A stretch of 64,000 nucleotides of DNA from ATX-6F1 sp943369485 (GCA_943369485.1 CALRNH020000010.1:1-64000), one strand, 5' to 3'. Numbered from the stretch's first letter, positions 1-8,764 are shown. The notes: generated by a model not told the origin, from the letters alone. Translations and numbers: made by a program.

Positions 1-296
1 GCGGCTTCCCAGATCGGGTAGAAGTGCAGGCCGATGGCGTTGCTGGAGGGAACAACGGCGCCGGAAATGATGTTGTTGCCGTAGAGCAGGCTGCCGGCAA
101 CGGGCTCACGGATGCCGTCGATGTCGACGGGGGGAGCGGCGATGAAGGCGACGATGAAGCAGGTGGTGGCCGCCAGGAGACAGGGGATCATCAGCACACC
201 GAACCAACCCACGTAGAGGCGGTTATCGGTGGAGGTGACCCACTGGCAGAAGCTTTCCCAGCTTCCCAAACGGCCGCTGCGAATGGCAGTGGTCAT
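1..296 (-). CDS. psbA: Photosystem II D1 protein, N-terminal part (cut by window edge)
   Basis: The D1 reaction-centre protein of photosystem II carries most ligands of the oxygen-evolving cluster and sits in the thylakoid membrane. The first 98 residues are visible, from MTTAIRSGRLGSWESF through the D1 signatures NRLYVGWFGVLMIP, AAPPVDIDGIREPV and SSNAIGLHFYPIWEAA. They cover the stromal N terminus, the first transmembrane helix and part of the lumenal loop. The gene continues beyond position 1, so residue 130, which separates the D1:1 and D1:2 isoforms, cannot be read. Cys39 after MIP is, as I recall, common in picocyanobacterial D1. An AGG lies six bases upstream of the ATG. Confidence 0.97.
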   Translation of the reverse strand, partial: MTTAIRSGRLGSWESFCQWVTSTDNRLYVGWFGVLMIPCLLAATTCFIVAFIAAPPVDIDGIREPVAGSLLYGNNIISGAVVPSSNAIGLHFYPIWEA

Positions 297-337
297 AAAA
301 CCTATGAGGACGGGATGGATGCCTAGGTAGTGCGCCC

Positions 338-366
338 TGAATAAGGCACAAAACATCAGCCCTAAA
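338..366 (-). promoter_or_regulatory. Candidate psbA promoter and leader
   Basis: Reading towards psbA, TTTAGG (366 to 361) is followed after 17 bases by TATTCA (343 to 338). This would start transcription about 35 bases before the ATG. A short inverted repeat, CCCTA with TAGGG, overlaps the -35 side near 360-377. The match to a sigma-70 consensus is weak, so this is a positional guess. Confidence 0.28.
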
Positions 367-463
367 AGGCTAGGGAGCAGGCCAGATCAAGGGCCGAAGG
401 GGATACGAAACTTTCAATCGCTTGAAGTAACTTTACGAATTAATCCGCCAACTTCAGAATTCT

Positions 464-1849
464 TTACGCGATTTCCGGGAGGGCCGCCGCTGCGCCACCA
501 GCCCCCTGGCGCAGCCACCAGTCTCGGCCCTGCTGCAGAAAAACGGCCCAATCCAGCTTCTCCGCCTCGGCCGCCCTCGCCACGAGAACCGGCGCCTGGC
601 GCCGCAACTGCTCCAGATCCACCGCCTCCACGCCAACGGAAAGGGCCAGCACATCGGCCATCGCATGGCTCACCACCCGGGTGAGATAGGCGGCGCTGAG
701 GGCCTGGATCGCCCCCCCCACCAGCCAGGTGGCGCCATGGAGCTTGATCACCCCGGCCAGGGCCTGGGTGCTCCATTCCACCAGGCCCATGGCCAGGGCC
801 GCCTTGGAGAGCTCCAGGGCCGTCTCTTTGAGCTGATCGCTCGACCAGGGGCAGTCCCAGAGTTGGGCCATGTCCTTGAGCATCAGCGCGTTGGCAACGC
901 CAAGCACCAGCAAATCGAGGCTGGGGAGGGGTGCGGCGAACACACCGGCGGCCACCACCCACTGGGTGCGCTGCTGGAGCCGCTTCCAGTGGCGCCGGCG
1001 CACCGCCTCCAGATCCCCCTGGAGCTTGCCGTGAAACCGGAGCATGGCGCGCAGCTGGGTGGATTCGAACTGCTGGCGGCCGGCTTCCAGCAGGAACCGC
1101 CGCAGGGGTTGCAGCGCCGCATCAAGCGTCGCCGCTTCGCCATTCCAGAACAGCAGCTGACTGGCGAGCCCCTCCGGGAGCTGGGCCAGCAGCTCATGGC
1201 GCAGGGAAGGCTCGCCTTCAGCGGCCCCCTGCTCCACCAGCAACCAGAGGGGCTGATCCTTCGGCAGGGACTCCAGCCAGCGCAGATCGGCGGCCTGCAG
1301 AGGCAGGCCCAGTCGATAAAGCAGTTGGTCGCAGCGCAGACAGGCCTCTGGCCAGCGCCAGTCAGCACTGGCCCGATCCAGGGGCGCGGTGCCATGGAAG
1401 CGGAGCGGCAGGGAGCCCTTCAGGGCGCACGCCAGAGAAGTCAACAGTGCCACATCCTGTGTGGCCAGGCCCACCAAGGCGACCTCCAGGGCGGTGCGCT
1501 GTTGCTGTTCGCGCAGGGCTTCAAGCGTGCGGCGATGCCCTTCGAGAGCGGGATGGCCTGAGGCCTCCAGCTGGGGGAACTGCTCCAGAAGAGCCTCGCA
1601 GCGCAACATCCAGGCTGCAGAAGTCCGGGGCAAGCGTACCCGGGGAGTGTGACGCCGCCGGGAGAGCAGCCACCAGCCCGCGGCGACGGCCCCCAGGGGC
1701 ACCACCGCCGAAAGCTGAAGCTGAAGCGCATCGCCGACCACCCAGCCACCGGCCAGCACACCGGCCACCGGCCACCAGCGCGGCAGCCGCTCCAACGGGA
1801 ACGAACCCATCGAAGGTTCGGGAATCGGCGGGTCGGCGGGAGATGGCAA
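464..1849 (-). CDS. DUF697 family membrane protein
   Basis: This is a 461-residue protein of unknown function. Two hydrophobic segments near residues 25-62 form an N-terminal membrane hairpin. The middle (about 75-300) is soluble and rich in Leu and Gln, with no P-loop that I can see. The C-terminal third, from VVAAGVFAAPLPSLDLLVLG to about residue 410, matches the DUF697 pattern of a hydrophobic, Gly/Ala-rich domain often attached to GTPases in other bacteria. It is transcribed towards psbA with about 170 bases between them. A second ATG 13 codons in (MGSFPLERL) is an equally good start. Family assignment is from pattern recognition; the role is unknown. Confidence 0.75.
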   Translation of the reverse strand: MPSPADPPIPEPSMGSFPLERLPRWWPVAGVLAGGWVVGDALQLQLSAVVPLGAVAAGWWLLSRRRHTPRVRLPRTSAAWMLRCEALLEQFPQLEASGHPALEGHRRTLEALREQQQRTALEVALVGLATQDVALLTSLACALKGSLPLRFHGTAPLDRASADWRWPEACLRCDQLLYRLGLPLQAADLRWLESLPKDQPLWLLVEQGAAEGEPSLRHELLAQLPEGLASQLLFWNGEAATLDAALQPLRRFLLEAGRQQFESTQLRAMLRFHGKLQGDLEAVRRRHWKRLQQRTQWVVAAGVFAAPLPSLDLLVLGVANALMLKDMAQLWDCPWSSDQLKETALELSKAALAMGLVEWSTQALAGVIKLHGATWLVGGAIQALSAAYLTRVVSHAMADVLALSVGVEAVDLEQLRRQAPVLVARAAEAEKLDWAVFLQQGRDWWLRQGAGGAAAALPEIA

Positions 1850-2140
1850 GGACGGGCCGCAGATCGGTGCATGTTTAGCTCAGCTCCAAGGGGCTGCCCA
1901 TACAGGCGTCAGGTCTGACACTTGCTGGTCATGGTGGCTGGAGCTACTGGCTCAACCTGCTGGCCCAACCTGCAGGCTCCGCCTAAGTTGGATCCGTGTA
2001 ACGGGCTCGACCGCCCATGGTTCAGGTCATCCCGCCAGGAGGTCGGCCATCCCTCCGGGAGAAGGCCCAAGCGCTGCGCTTTGCCATCACTCAACGGACA
2101 TCGAAGCCAATCGGAACCAGCGGCGGCGTCAAAGGGAGCC

Positions 2141-2665
2141 ATGGTTAACGCTGGAATCCCTTCATTGCTCCTCCCCCTGGAGCGCCATCGCCAACGGGCC
2201 AGCGAGCAGCTGGCGTTGGTGAGAAAGGCCGCAACATTTCATGGCGACCTGCCCGTCCTGCTGCTGGATCGCTGTTGGCTGCGTCTTGAGGTCGTGGCGG
2301 TCAAGGATCTCGCCGGACAGCTCCCCCCCGACGCCAGCGCCGAGGCACCTGAACTGGTGCGCTTCCGCCAGCTGCGGGCTGAGGGCGTCGGGTCCCTGGG
2401 GGCGGAGCAACGCTGCTGGGATGAATTCGGACGACAGGCCTGCCAGGGGGCCCTGCGGCGCTATTGGCATGCCCAGGACAAGGGCCACCACGGCTGGACC
2501 CTGGAGCGTTACCTGGCCTTCCTGGCCGCCTACCGACAGACCTTCGTCGCGCCGCAGGGATCGGCCCTGCCCCTGATCGTGCTGGCGCGAACGGGCGACG
2601 GGAGGCCCCATCAGCTCCTCTGGTTAGGCCAGGCCCCGACCCCCATGCGTCACACTTGCGCCTGA
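2141..2665 (+). CDS. Conserved-looking hypothetical protein
   Basis: This 174-residue protein has no signal peptide, membrane segment or motif that I recognise. It is rich in Leu, Arg, Gln and aromatic residues, with an amphipathic helical look (LERHRQRASEQLALVRKA near the N terminus) and a Trp/Tyr-rich centre (ALRRYWHAQDKGHHGW). I chose the ATG at 2141 because the longer reading frame upstream has low-quality, Pro/Arg-rich composition. The stop is immediately followed by a GTG that could start the next gene, so the two may be co-transcribed with trpS further down. The 290 bases upstream hold nothing I can name. Confidence 0.6.
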   Translation: MVNAGIPSLLLPLERHRQRASEQLALVRKAATFHGDLPVLLLDRCWLRLEVVAVKDLAGQLPPDASAEAPELVRFRQLRAEGVGSLGAEQRCWDEFGRQACQGALRRYWHAQDKGHHGWTLERYLAFLAAYRQTFVAPQGSALPLIVLARTGDGRPHQLLWLGQAPTPMRHTCA

Positions 2666-2680
2666 GTGCAGGCTGTGGCG

Positions 2681-3349
2681 ATGGCCGAACAGATCAATTC
2701 CGACCAACCCCAGGAGCAGCAGGAGGGCCATGCCCAACTGGTTGGCGAAGAGGCTGCTGGCGAAGGACGTGCTGGCGAGGGACGAGCTGGAGCGCGACGT
2801 GTGGGTGAACGCGGTGGTGGCGAACGGGGTGGAGGCAGCCGTGAAGCCGGTGGTTTCCGCATCCGCCTGAGCGACAACGAATTGCGCGCCGCCCGCGCCG
2901 TGCAGGAGGCCTTCCAGCTGCGCTCCACCGTGGCCGCCCTGGGGCTTTCGATCCGCACCGTCGCCCAGCTGCTGGAGCAGGGGCAGCTGGATGCACTGGT
3001 GGCTCAGCACCGGGCGGGCGGCGGTGGTTCGGGCAACAGTGGCTCGGGCGGCGGTGGTTCACGCGGCGGCGGTGGCTTGCGAGCAGAGGGCGGCCCGTCT
3101 GAGCGCCGCGGTCCCCGCCCGGAGCGCTCGGCTGAGGGACGGGGCGAGCGCCCTTCCTCCAGGCCCAATCCCTTCGCACGGCCCAGCCGCCCAGCTCCCC
3201 CGGTCCCGATCCAAAGCGAACCTGCGCTCCCGGAGGTCGAGGAGTCCGCTTCCGAGCTCAGCGGCGATCAAAACGACACCGCCTTCACCGGCAGCGAGTC
3301 AGACGAAACCATCCACGCCTCCACCTCCGAGAGCGCCAGCGAGGGCTGA
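2681..3349 (+). CDS. Low-complexity Gly/Arg/Glu-rich protein with a short folded core
   Basis: This 222-residue protein is mostly disordered. An acidic and basic N terminus carries EGRAG repeats (about residues 25-60). A single folded-looking block follows at about 63-110 (FRIRLSDNELRAARAVQEAF, then a helix ending DALVAQHR). After it come Gly-Ser stretches, an Arg/Glu/Pro region and an acidic Ser/Thr tail. Start choice is between GTG 2666, next to the previous stop, and ATG 2681 (MAEQINSDQ); I prefer the ATG. It lies three bases before trpS, so an operon is likely. The core block looks like a conserved picocyanobacterial family, but I cannot give a function. An RNA- or protein-binding scaffold is possible. 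Confidence 0.65.
   Translation: MAEQINSDQPQEQQEGHAQLVGEEAAGEGRAGEGRAGARRVGERGGGERGGGSREAGGFRIRLSDNELRAARAVQEAFQLRSTVAALGLSIRTVAQLLEQGQLDALVAQHRAGGGGSGNSGSGGGGSRGGGGLRAEGGPSERRGPRPERSAEGRGERPSSRPNPFARPSRPAPPVPIQSEPALPEVEESASELSGDQNDTAFTGSESDETIHASTSESASEG
3016..3060 (+). repeat. Short direct repeat encoding Gly-Ser linker
   Basis: The 15-base unit gggcggcggtggttc occurs at 3016-3030 and again at 3046-3060, with a related unit just after. It encodes the GGGGS-like stretches of the low-complexity protein and is a likely site of slippage or length variation between strains. Confidence 0.7.
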
Positions 3350-3352
3350 GCG

Positions 3353-4366
3353 ATGGCAAGGCCCAGGGTCCTCTCCGGTGTCCAACCCACCGGTGCCCTC
3401 CATCTCGGCAACTGGCTGGGAGCGATCCGCAATTGGGTGGAGCTGCAAAACGACCACGACACCTTTTTCTGTGTCGTTGATCTGCACGCGATCACCGTGC
3501 CCCACGACCCAGCGGTGCTGGCGGCGGACACCCGCCGCACGGCGGCGCTCTATCTCGCCTGCGGCATTGATCCAGCGCGCTCGACCGTCTTCGCCCAGAG
3601 CCATGTGAGCGCCCACAGCGAGCTCTGCTGGTTGCTCAACTGCGTCACGCCGCTGAACTGGGTGGAGCGCATGATCCAGTTCAAGGAAAAGGCGATCAAG
3701 CAGGGCGACAACGTCTCGGTGGGCCTGCTGGATTACCCGGTGCTGATGGCCGCCGACATCCTTCTCTATGACGCCGACCTGGTGCCGGTGGGCGAAGACC
3801 AGAAGCAGCACCTGGAACTGGCCCGCGACATCGCCCAACAGCGCATCAACAGCCGTTTCGCCCCGGAGGACGCGCCGTTGCTCAAGGTGCCTGAGCCACT
3901 GATCCTCAAGGCCGGCGCCCGGGTGATGAGCCTCACCGACGGCCGCAGCAAGATGAGCAAAAGCGATCCCAACGAGGGCTCCCGCATCAACCTGCTGGAT
4001 CCACCGGAGTTGATCCTCAAGAAGATCAAGCGCGCCAAGACCGATCCGATCATCGGCCTGGTCTTCGACGACCCTGAGCGTCCTGAAGCCGACAACTTGC
4101 TGGGGCTCTATGCCCTGCTGAGCGGCCGCAGCCGCGAGCAGGCGGCTGAAGACTGTGCCGCCATGGGCTGGGGGACCTTCAAGCCCCTGCTGGCAGAACT
4201 GACGGTGGAGGCGCTCAGGCCAGTGCAGGAGCGCTACGCGGACCTCGAGGCTGAAGTCGGTTACATCGATCAGGTGCTGCGCCAGGGACGGGAGCGGGCC
4301 AGCGCCGTGGCCGGGGCAACCCTGGAGCGCGTGCGCGCGGCCCTGGGCTTCCTGCCCGCCACCTGA
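3353..4366 (+). CDS. trpS: Tryptophanyl-tRNA synthetase
   Basis: It charges tRNA-Trp with tryptophan using ATP, in the cytoplasm. The 337 residues match a bacterial class I TrpRS in length. The HIGH-like motif is GALHLGNWLGA near residue 15 and the KMSKS loop is SKMSKSDPN near residue 200. In between lies the tryptophan pocket and the VGEDQKQHLELARDIA segment typical of TrpRS. The ATG is three bases after the preceding gene's stop, giving a tight two- or three-gene unit. No editing or extra domains are present. Confidence 0.97.
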   Translation: MARPRVLSGVQPTGALHLGNWLGAIRNWVELQNDHDTFFCVVDLHAITVPHDPAVLAADTRRTAALYLACGIDPARSTVFAQSHVSAHSELCWLLNCVTPLNWVERMIQFKEKAIKQGDNVSVGLLDYPVLMAADILLYDADLVPVGEDQKQHLELARDIAQQRINSRFAPEDAPLLKVPEPLILKAGARVMSLTDGRSKMSKSDPNEGSRINLLDPPELILKKIKRAKTDPIIGLVFDDPERPEADNLLGLYALLSGRSREQAAEDCAAMGWGTFKPLLAELTVEALRPVQERYADLEAEVGYIDQVLRQGRERASAVAGATLERVRAALGFLPAT

Positions 4367-4669
4367 TCACCAACCCAGCCCTAGCGGATTTTGGGCGACA
4401 CGCCACCCTGGGTGTCCTGATTGCGCCTCGCTGCATTGATCAGTGCCACTAATAGTTCAGCCTGAACAGACAACCTGGAGCCTGGTCGATTCGTGGCGGC
4501 CGCCAGTCGCGCTGAGCCCCTGCCGTCCCAGTGGTCTTGACAGTGTCCGGCTCTGGAGGGCTTGACAGCTGCACAGCGCGTCGCATTTGTCCAGTTCGGC
4601 TCGCAGGGTCTCGCACCTGGGATCGACCACAGGCCAACGTTTGGCAACGCTTCTTCTGTGTTGCTGCCC
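4367..4669. other. Intergenic region after trpS
   Basis: About 300 bases without a convincing gene. Frames that cross it are short and Arg/Pro-rich. It contains two copies of cttgacag about 25 bases apart (near 4535 and 4561); the second could be a -35 element for the downstream muramidase. A weak GACAC/GTGTC hairpin lies near 4396-4416 but has no T tract. No tRNA is visible. Confidence 0.5.
4562..4590 (+). promoter_or_regulatory. Candidate promoter for the GH104 muramidase
   Basis: A perfect TTGACA (4562-4567) is followed after 17 bases by ATTTGT (4585-4590), a poor -10. The start codon lies about 75 bases further on. The -35 is convincing, the -10 is not. Confidence 0.25.
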
Positions 4670-5299
4670 ATGCGTCTGTTGCCCCAGCTGCTTTGTTCCT
4701 GCGCCCTGTTGCTGGTGCCGTTGGTGCCGGCCGCCCACTCCGAACGCCAGGGGCAGGCCAATCCCTCGGCCCCTCCCGTGGCGGCCATCCCCGCAACGCA
4801 GCCGAGCGAGCAGCGGTGGCTGGCGCCCTTCGCCGTGACACCGGAGCGCAAGGCTCTGCTCAACACGATCCGCTTCGCGGAAGGCACCTGGCGCGGCGGC
4901 AGCGCCGACGGCTATCGGATGATCTACGGCGGTGAGTTGATCAGCAGCCTCAGGGCACACCCTGATCGGGTGGTGGTGCGCCGCTACGCCAGCGCCGCAG
5001 CCGGCGCCTATCAGTTCATGCCTGACACCTGGCAGGCCGCCGCGGGATCCTTGAAGCTCAAGGGGTTCGGTCCCGCCAATCAGGACCAGGCGGCCCTCTA
5101 CCTGGTGAAGCGCAGCGGCGCCCTGGAGGCCATCGACCGTGGCCAGTTCACTCCCGAGCTGATGGCCCGGCTGGCTCCCACCTGGGCCTCGTTCCCCGAC
5201 CGTTCGGGCGCAAGCGTCTACGGCCAACCCGTGCGCCGGGGGGATGAGCTGGCCCGCTTCTACGCCAGCAACCTGCAACAAATCCGCGCCACCAGCTGA
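4670..5299 (+). CDS. Secreted lysozyme-like muramidase, glycoside hydrolase family 104 type
   Basis: This 209-residue protein probably cleaves the glycan strand of peptidoglycan in the periplasm. An N-terminal signal peptide (MRLLPQLLCSCALLLVPLVP) is followed by a short Pro/Ala linker. The catalytic domain starts near residue 60 with IRFAEGTWR, where the Glu fits the catalytic acid of lambda-endolysin-type enzymes. It continues with YGGELISSLRAHPDRVVVRR and the substrate-binding block SAAAGAYQFMPDTW. The domain resembles phage endolysins of family GH104, but the signal peptide and lack of phage neighbours suggest a host cell-wall remodelling enzyme. I chose ATG 4670 because it gives the signal peptide; an upstream extension would bury it. 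Confidence 0.85.
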   Translation: MRLLPQLLCSCALLLVPLVPAAHSERQGQANPSAPPVAAIPATQPSEQRWLAPFAVTPERKALLNTIRFAEGTWRGGSADGYRMIYGGELISSLRAHPDRVVVRRYASAAAGAYQFMPDTWQAAAGSLKLKGFGPANQDQAALYLVKRSGALEAIDRGQFTPELMARLAPTWASFPDRSGASVYGQPVRRGDELARFYASNLQQIRATS

Positions 5300-5341
5300 G
5301 CCCCTTCCGGGGGTGGGGCTTCGAGTGCCCCCCGGCCAGCG

Positions 5342-5767
5342 TTAGCCACCAGCCGGAAAGGAGACGACCCCAATCCCATGGGCGCCCAGCAGACGCACCA
5401 GCCAATAGATCAGCAACGCCACGGCCAACGCCAGCCCCAGCCGGCCCCATGGCCAGCCTGGCAGCGGCCGGCCGAGCAGTCCCTGCACCAGGGCCAACCA
5501 CAAACCACCCGCCACCAATGGTGGGCCGAACCAATGCAGCTCCAGCGCCTCCCCCAGGTCGCCGTGCAGGGTGGCCAGGGCCGAACGGGTCAGGTAGCAG
5601 GTGGGGCACGGCAGGCCCGTGAGCGCGCGCAGGGGGCAGCCGGGCAGGGGCAACGGCAGTCCGCGGCTGCGCAGGGCGAGAGCGACCATCAGAACCAGGC
5701 TGCTCCAGCCGAGCTGACGGACGGCCGGAGCGCGCCGACGGCGCTTGGATGCAGCGGCGGGTCCCAC
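5342..5767 (-). CDS. DUF2752 family small membrane protein
   Basis: About 141 residues. The family mark is CPLRALTGLPCPTCYLTRS, with a pair of Cys-containing turns (PGCPL, PCPTC) between membrane helices. It is followed by LHGDLGEALELHW and two more hydrophobic segments. The conserved cysteines could bind a metal or form a disulfide, but no function is known to me. The start is uncertain: no ATG lies in a suitable place. A GTG at 5767 gives a short basic N terminus (KRRRR) before the first helix, in line with positive-inside topology. It is convergent with the muramidase and divergent from thrS. Confidence 0.72.
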   Translation of the reverse strand: MGPAAASKRRRRAPAVRQLGWSSLVLMVALALRSRGLPLPLPGCPLRALTGLPCPTCYLTRSALATLHGDLGEALELHWFGPPLVAGGLWLALVQGLLGRPLPGWPWGRLGLALAVALLIYWLVRLLGAHGIGVVSFPAGG

Positions 5768-5822
5768 GGGCGACTTTGGAGGGGAAAGAGCAGGCTCATA
5801 GAATGGCCCTTCCTGGGGATCG

Positions 5823-7676
5823 ATGGTGTCAACAGTGCTCGCAGGGTCGTTGTCGGACCAGCAAGGCAGCGCCCACCTGCCTGCCAGCATCGACCCCCAG
5901 TCCATCGCCCTACCCAAGACCAGCGAGAGCCCCCAGTTGCTGCGCATCCGCCATTCGATGAGCCACGTGCTGGCGATGGCGGTGCAGACCCTTCACCCGA
6001 AGGCGCAGGTGACCATCGGCCCATGGACCGAAATGGGCTTCTACTACGACTTCGACAACCCTGAACCCTTCACCGAGGCCGACCTCAAGGCGATCAAGAA
6101 GGAAATGGGCAAGATCATCGGGCGCCGCCTGCCCATGGAGCGGATCGAGGTGAGCCGGGAGGAAGCCGAGCGCCGGATCAGGGCCCAGAACGAGCCCTAC
6201 AAGCTGGAAATCCTCTCTGGGCTTCAAGAACCAATCACCCTGTACACCCTCGGCCAGGAGTGGTGGGACCTCTGCGCCGGTCCCCACGTGGCCAACACGG
6301 GTGAACTGAACCCCAAGGCCTTCGATCTCGAAAGCGTCGCCGGGGCCTACTGGCGCGGCGACGAGACCAAGGCCCAGCTCCAGCGCATCTACGGCACAGC
6401 CTGGGAGACCCCGGAACAGCTGGCCGAACACAAACGCAGGAAAGAAGAAGCCCTGCGCCGCGACCACCGCCGGCTGGGCACCGACCTGAACCTGTTCTCG
6501 ATCGAGGACGAGGCCGGAGCCGGCCTGGTGTTCTGGCATCCCCGTGGCGCCCGCATGCGCCTGCTGATCGAGGAGTTCTGGCGTGAGGCCCACTTCCAGG
6601 CCGACTACGAGCTGCTCTACACCCCCCACGTGGCCGACCTCAGCCTCTGGAAGACCTCCGGCCACCTGGATTTCTACAAGGAGAGCATGTTCGGGGCCAT
6701 GGACGTGGATGAGCGCCAGTTCCAGCTCAAACCGATGAACTGCCCCTTCCACGTGCTCACCTACGCCAGCACCCTGCGTTCCTACCGGGAGTTGCCGATC
6801 CGTTGGGCCGAGCTGGGCACCGTGTACCGCTACGAGCGCCCGGGGGTGATGCACGGGTTGATGCGCGTGCGCGGCTTCACCCAGGACGACGCCCACATTT
6901 TCTGCCTGCCGGAGCAGATCAGCGACGAGATCCTCGGGGTGCTCAACCTCACCGAGACGATCCTCTCCACCTTTGATTTCCACTCCTACGAGGTGAACCT
7001 CTCCACCCGACCGGAGAAGTCGATCGGCGAGGATGCCGTGTGGGAGCTGGCCACCCAGGGCCTGATCGATGCCCTGGAGCGGAAGGGCTGGAGCTACAAG
7101 ATCGATGAAGGCGGCGGCGCCTTTTACGGCCCCAAGATCGACATCAAGATCGAAGATGCGATCGGCCGGATGTGGCAATGCTCGACCATCCAGCTGGATT
7201 TCAACCTGCCCGAGCGCTTTGAACTGGAGTACGTGGCCGCCGATGGCCACCGGGCGCGTCCGATCATGATTCACAGGGCGATCTTCGGTTCCCTGGAACG
7301 CTTTTTCGGCATCCTGGTGGAGAACTACGCCGGTGATTTCCCCTTCTGGCTGGCGCCCGAGCAGGTGCGGCTGTTACCGGTCACCGACGAAGTGCTCGGC
7401 TACGCCGAAGCCGTGCTGAGCCAACTCAAGGCGGCGGGAGTGCGTGCCAACCTCGATCGCAGCGGCGAGCGCCTGGGCAAACTGATTCGTCATGGGGAGC
7501 AGCAGAAGATTCCCGTGCTCGCTGTGATCGGCGCTGCCGAGGTCGAAGCCGGGACGTTGAACCTGCGCAGCCGCCGCCAGGGGGATCTGGGCAGCGTGGC
7601 GGTGGACGATCTGGTGAGCGCCGCAACGGAGGCCAACGGTCAGCGGGCCGCTGGTCTCCAGCTGGCCAGCGCCTGA
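5823..7676 (+). CDS. thrS: Threonyl-tRNA synthetase without TGS domain
   Basis: It charges tRNA-Thr and removes mis-attached serine. The 617-residue protein starts almost directly with the editing domain: RHSMSHVLAMAV supplies the HxxxH motif and DLCAGPHV the Cys and His. The catalytic core follows, with zinc ligand Cys in MNCPFH, motif 2 around TVYRYERPGVMHGLMRVRGF and motif 3 near RAIFGSLERFFG. The C-terminal anticodon-binding domain starts near residue 515. The roughly 60-residue N-terminal TGS domain of the E. coli enzyme is absent, as in other cyanobacterial ThrS. The first 40 residues look disordered, so the true start could be slightly later. glk starts seven bases after the stop. Confidence 0.97.
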   Translation: MVSTVLAGSLSDQQGSAHLPASIDPQSIALPKTSESPQLLRIRHSMSHVLAMAVQTLHPKAQVTIGPWTEMGFYYDFDNPEPFTEADLKAIKKEMGKIIGRRLPMERIEVSREEAERRIRAQNEPYKLEILSGLQEPITLYTLGQEWWDLCAGPHVANTGELNPKAFDLESVAGAYWRGDETKAQLQRIYGTAWETPEQLAEHKRRKEEALRRDHRRLGTDLNLFSIEDEAGAGLVFWHPRGARMRLLIEEFWREAHFQADYELLYTPHVADLSLWKTSGHLDFYKESMFGAMDVDERQFQLKPMNCPFHVLTYASTLRSYRELPIRWAELGTVYRYERPGVMHGLMRVRGFTQDDAHIFCLPEQISDEILGVLNLTETILSTFDFHSYEVNLSTRPEKSIGEDAVWELATQGLIDALERKGWSYKIDEGGGAFYGPKIDIKIEDAIGRMWQCSTIQLDFNLPERFELEYVAADGHRARPIMIHRAIFGSLERFFGILVENYAGDFPFWLAPEQVRLLPVTDEVLGYAEAVLSQLKAAGVRANLDRSGERLGKLIRHGEQQKIPVLAVIGAAEVEAGTLNLRSRRQGDLGSVAVDDLVSAATEANGQRAAGLQLASA

Positions 7677-7683
7677 GCGCTCC

Positions 7684-8700
7684 ATGGACACCCTGCTGGC
7701 CGGCGACATCGGCGGCACGAAGACCTTGCTGGCCCTCTACCGGAGCGGCCCGGGCGGGCTCGTGCAACACCACGCCCAGCGCTACGCCTCCTCCGACTGG
7801 GACGACTTCGCCGCGCTGATGAACCATTTCCTGGGCGAGGCGGAACAGCGGCACCCTGAGCTGGGCCGCCCCCGGGCGGCCTGTCTGGCCATCGCCGGCC
7901 CAGTTCAGGCCGGGAGGGTGAAGGTCACGAACCTGCCCTGGGACCTGGAGGAAACCGCCCTGGCCCGGAGCACGGGCCTCGAGCGGCTGGAGCTGGTGAA
8001 CGATTTCGCCGTGCTGATCTACGGCCTGCCCCATCTGGAGCCCCACCAGCAGGCCGAGCTGCGCGCGGGCCAGGCGGTGGAGGGGGCACCGGTGGCCATC
8101 CTTGGCGCCGGAACCGGCCTGGGGGTGGCGATCGGCGCCCAGGGCCCCGGCGGACTGATCGCCCTGGCCAGCGAGGCGGGCCACGCCGACTTCGCCGCCC
8201 GCACCACCCAGGAATGGGATCTGAAGCAATGGCTGCAGGCCGATCTTGGTCTGGAAAGGCTCTCGATTGAGCGCATCGTCAGTGGCACCGGCCTCGGTCA
8301 TGTGTTCCGCTGGTTTGTGGCCACGCGGCAGCTCCAGGGCCGGCATCCGCTCTCTCCCGCCGCTCCGGGCCTGCAACCTGCGGATCTGCCGGCGGCGGTG
8401 GCGGCAGCCGCCGCCAGCGGGGATCAGCTCGCCGGCGCCGCCCTGGAGCTCTGGTTGGGGGCCTATGGCGCCGTGGCCGGTGATCTGGCGCTGCAATGCC
8501 TCTGCCACGGTGGTCTCTGGCTGGGGGGCGGCACCGCCGGGAAGTTGCTGAACCAGTTGCGCTCAGCGGCTTTCTTTGAACCGTTTCAGGCCAAGGGACG
8601 TCTGGGCTCGGTCCTGGAGTCGATCCCCGTCATGGCCCTGATCGATGCGGAGGCGGGGCTGTTCAGCGCCGCCTGCCGGGCGCGAGCGCTGCTGGGGTGA
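7684..8700 (+). CDS. glk: Glucokinase (bacterial Glk family)
   Basis: It phosphorylates glucose to glucose 6-phosphate with ATP and would feed glycolysis, the pentose phosphate pathway or glycogen. The 338-residue protein has the ATP-binding start LLAGDIGGTKTLLAL, the sugar-binding ELVNDFAVLIYGLP, the glycine motif AILGAGTGLGVA near residue 140 and SEAGHADFAA near 160. These identify the Glk family rather than ROK, and no zinc motif is present. It lies seven bases behind thrS and is probably co-transcribed with it. A second, unrelated sugar kinase of the ROK family lies at 15979-16878. Confidence 0.93.
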   Translation: MDTLLAGDIGGTKTLLALYRSGPGGLVQHHAQRYASSDWDDFAALMNHFLGEAEQRHPELGRPRAACLAIAGPVQAGRVKVTNLPWDLEETALARSTGLERLELVNDFAVLIYGLPHLEPHQQAELRAGQAVEGAPVAILGAGTGLGVAIGAQGPGGLIALASEAGHADFAARTTQEWDLKQWLQADLGLERLSIERIVSGTGLGHVFRWFVATRQLQGRHPLSPAAPGLQPADLPAAVAAAAASGDQLAGAALELWLGAYGAVAGDLALQCLCHGGLWLGGGTAGKLLNQLRSAAFFEPFQAKGRLGSVLESIPVMALIDAEAGLFSAACRARALLG

Positions 8701-8710
8701 GCCGCCGGTT

Positions 8711-8762
8711 GACCCATGGGTCGGGCCCAGCGGGTGGGACACTGTGCCGAACAGAACACAGT
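8711..8762 (+). promoter_or_regulatory. Nested palindromes in front of thrB
   Basis: The 64-base gap before thrB holds a perfect 12-base palindrome GACCCATGGGTC (8711-8722). It also holds an inverted repeat ACTGTG (8741-8746) with CACAGT (8757-8762), ending two bases before the ATG. The second repeat would mask the ribosome-binding region in mRNA or could be an operator. I cannot match it to a known cyanobacterial regulator such as NtcA or LexA. Confidence 0.4.
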
Positions 8763-8764
8763 TC

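Noticed and set aside
5910..7274. 454-codon minus-strand frame across thrS
   Set aside because: Shadow of thrS, which has full catalytic motifs; the antisense product has no recognisable fold.
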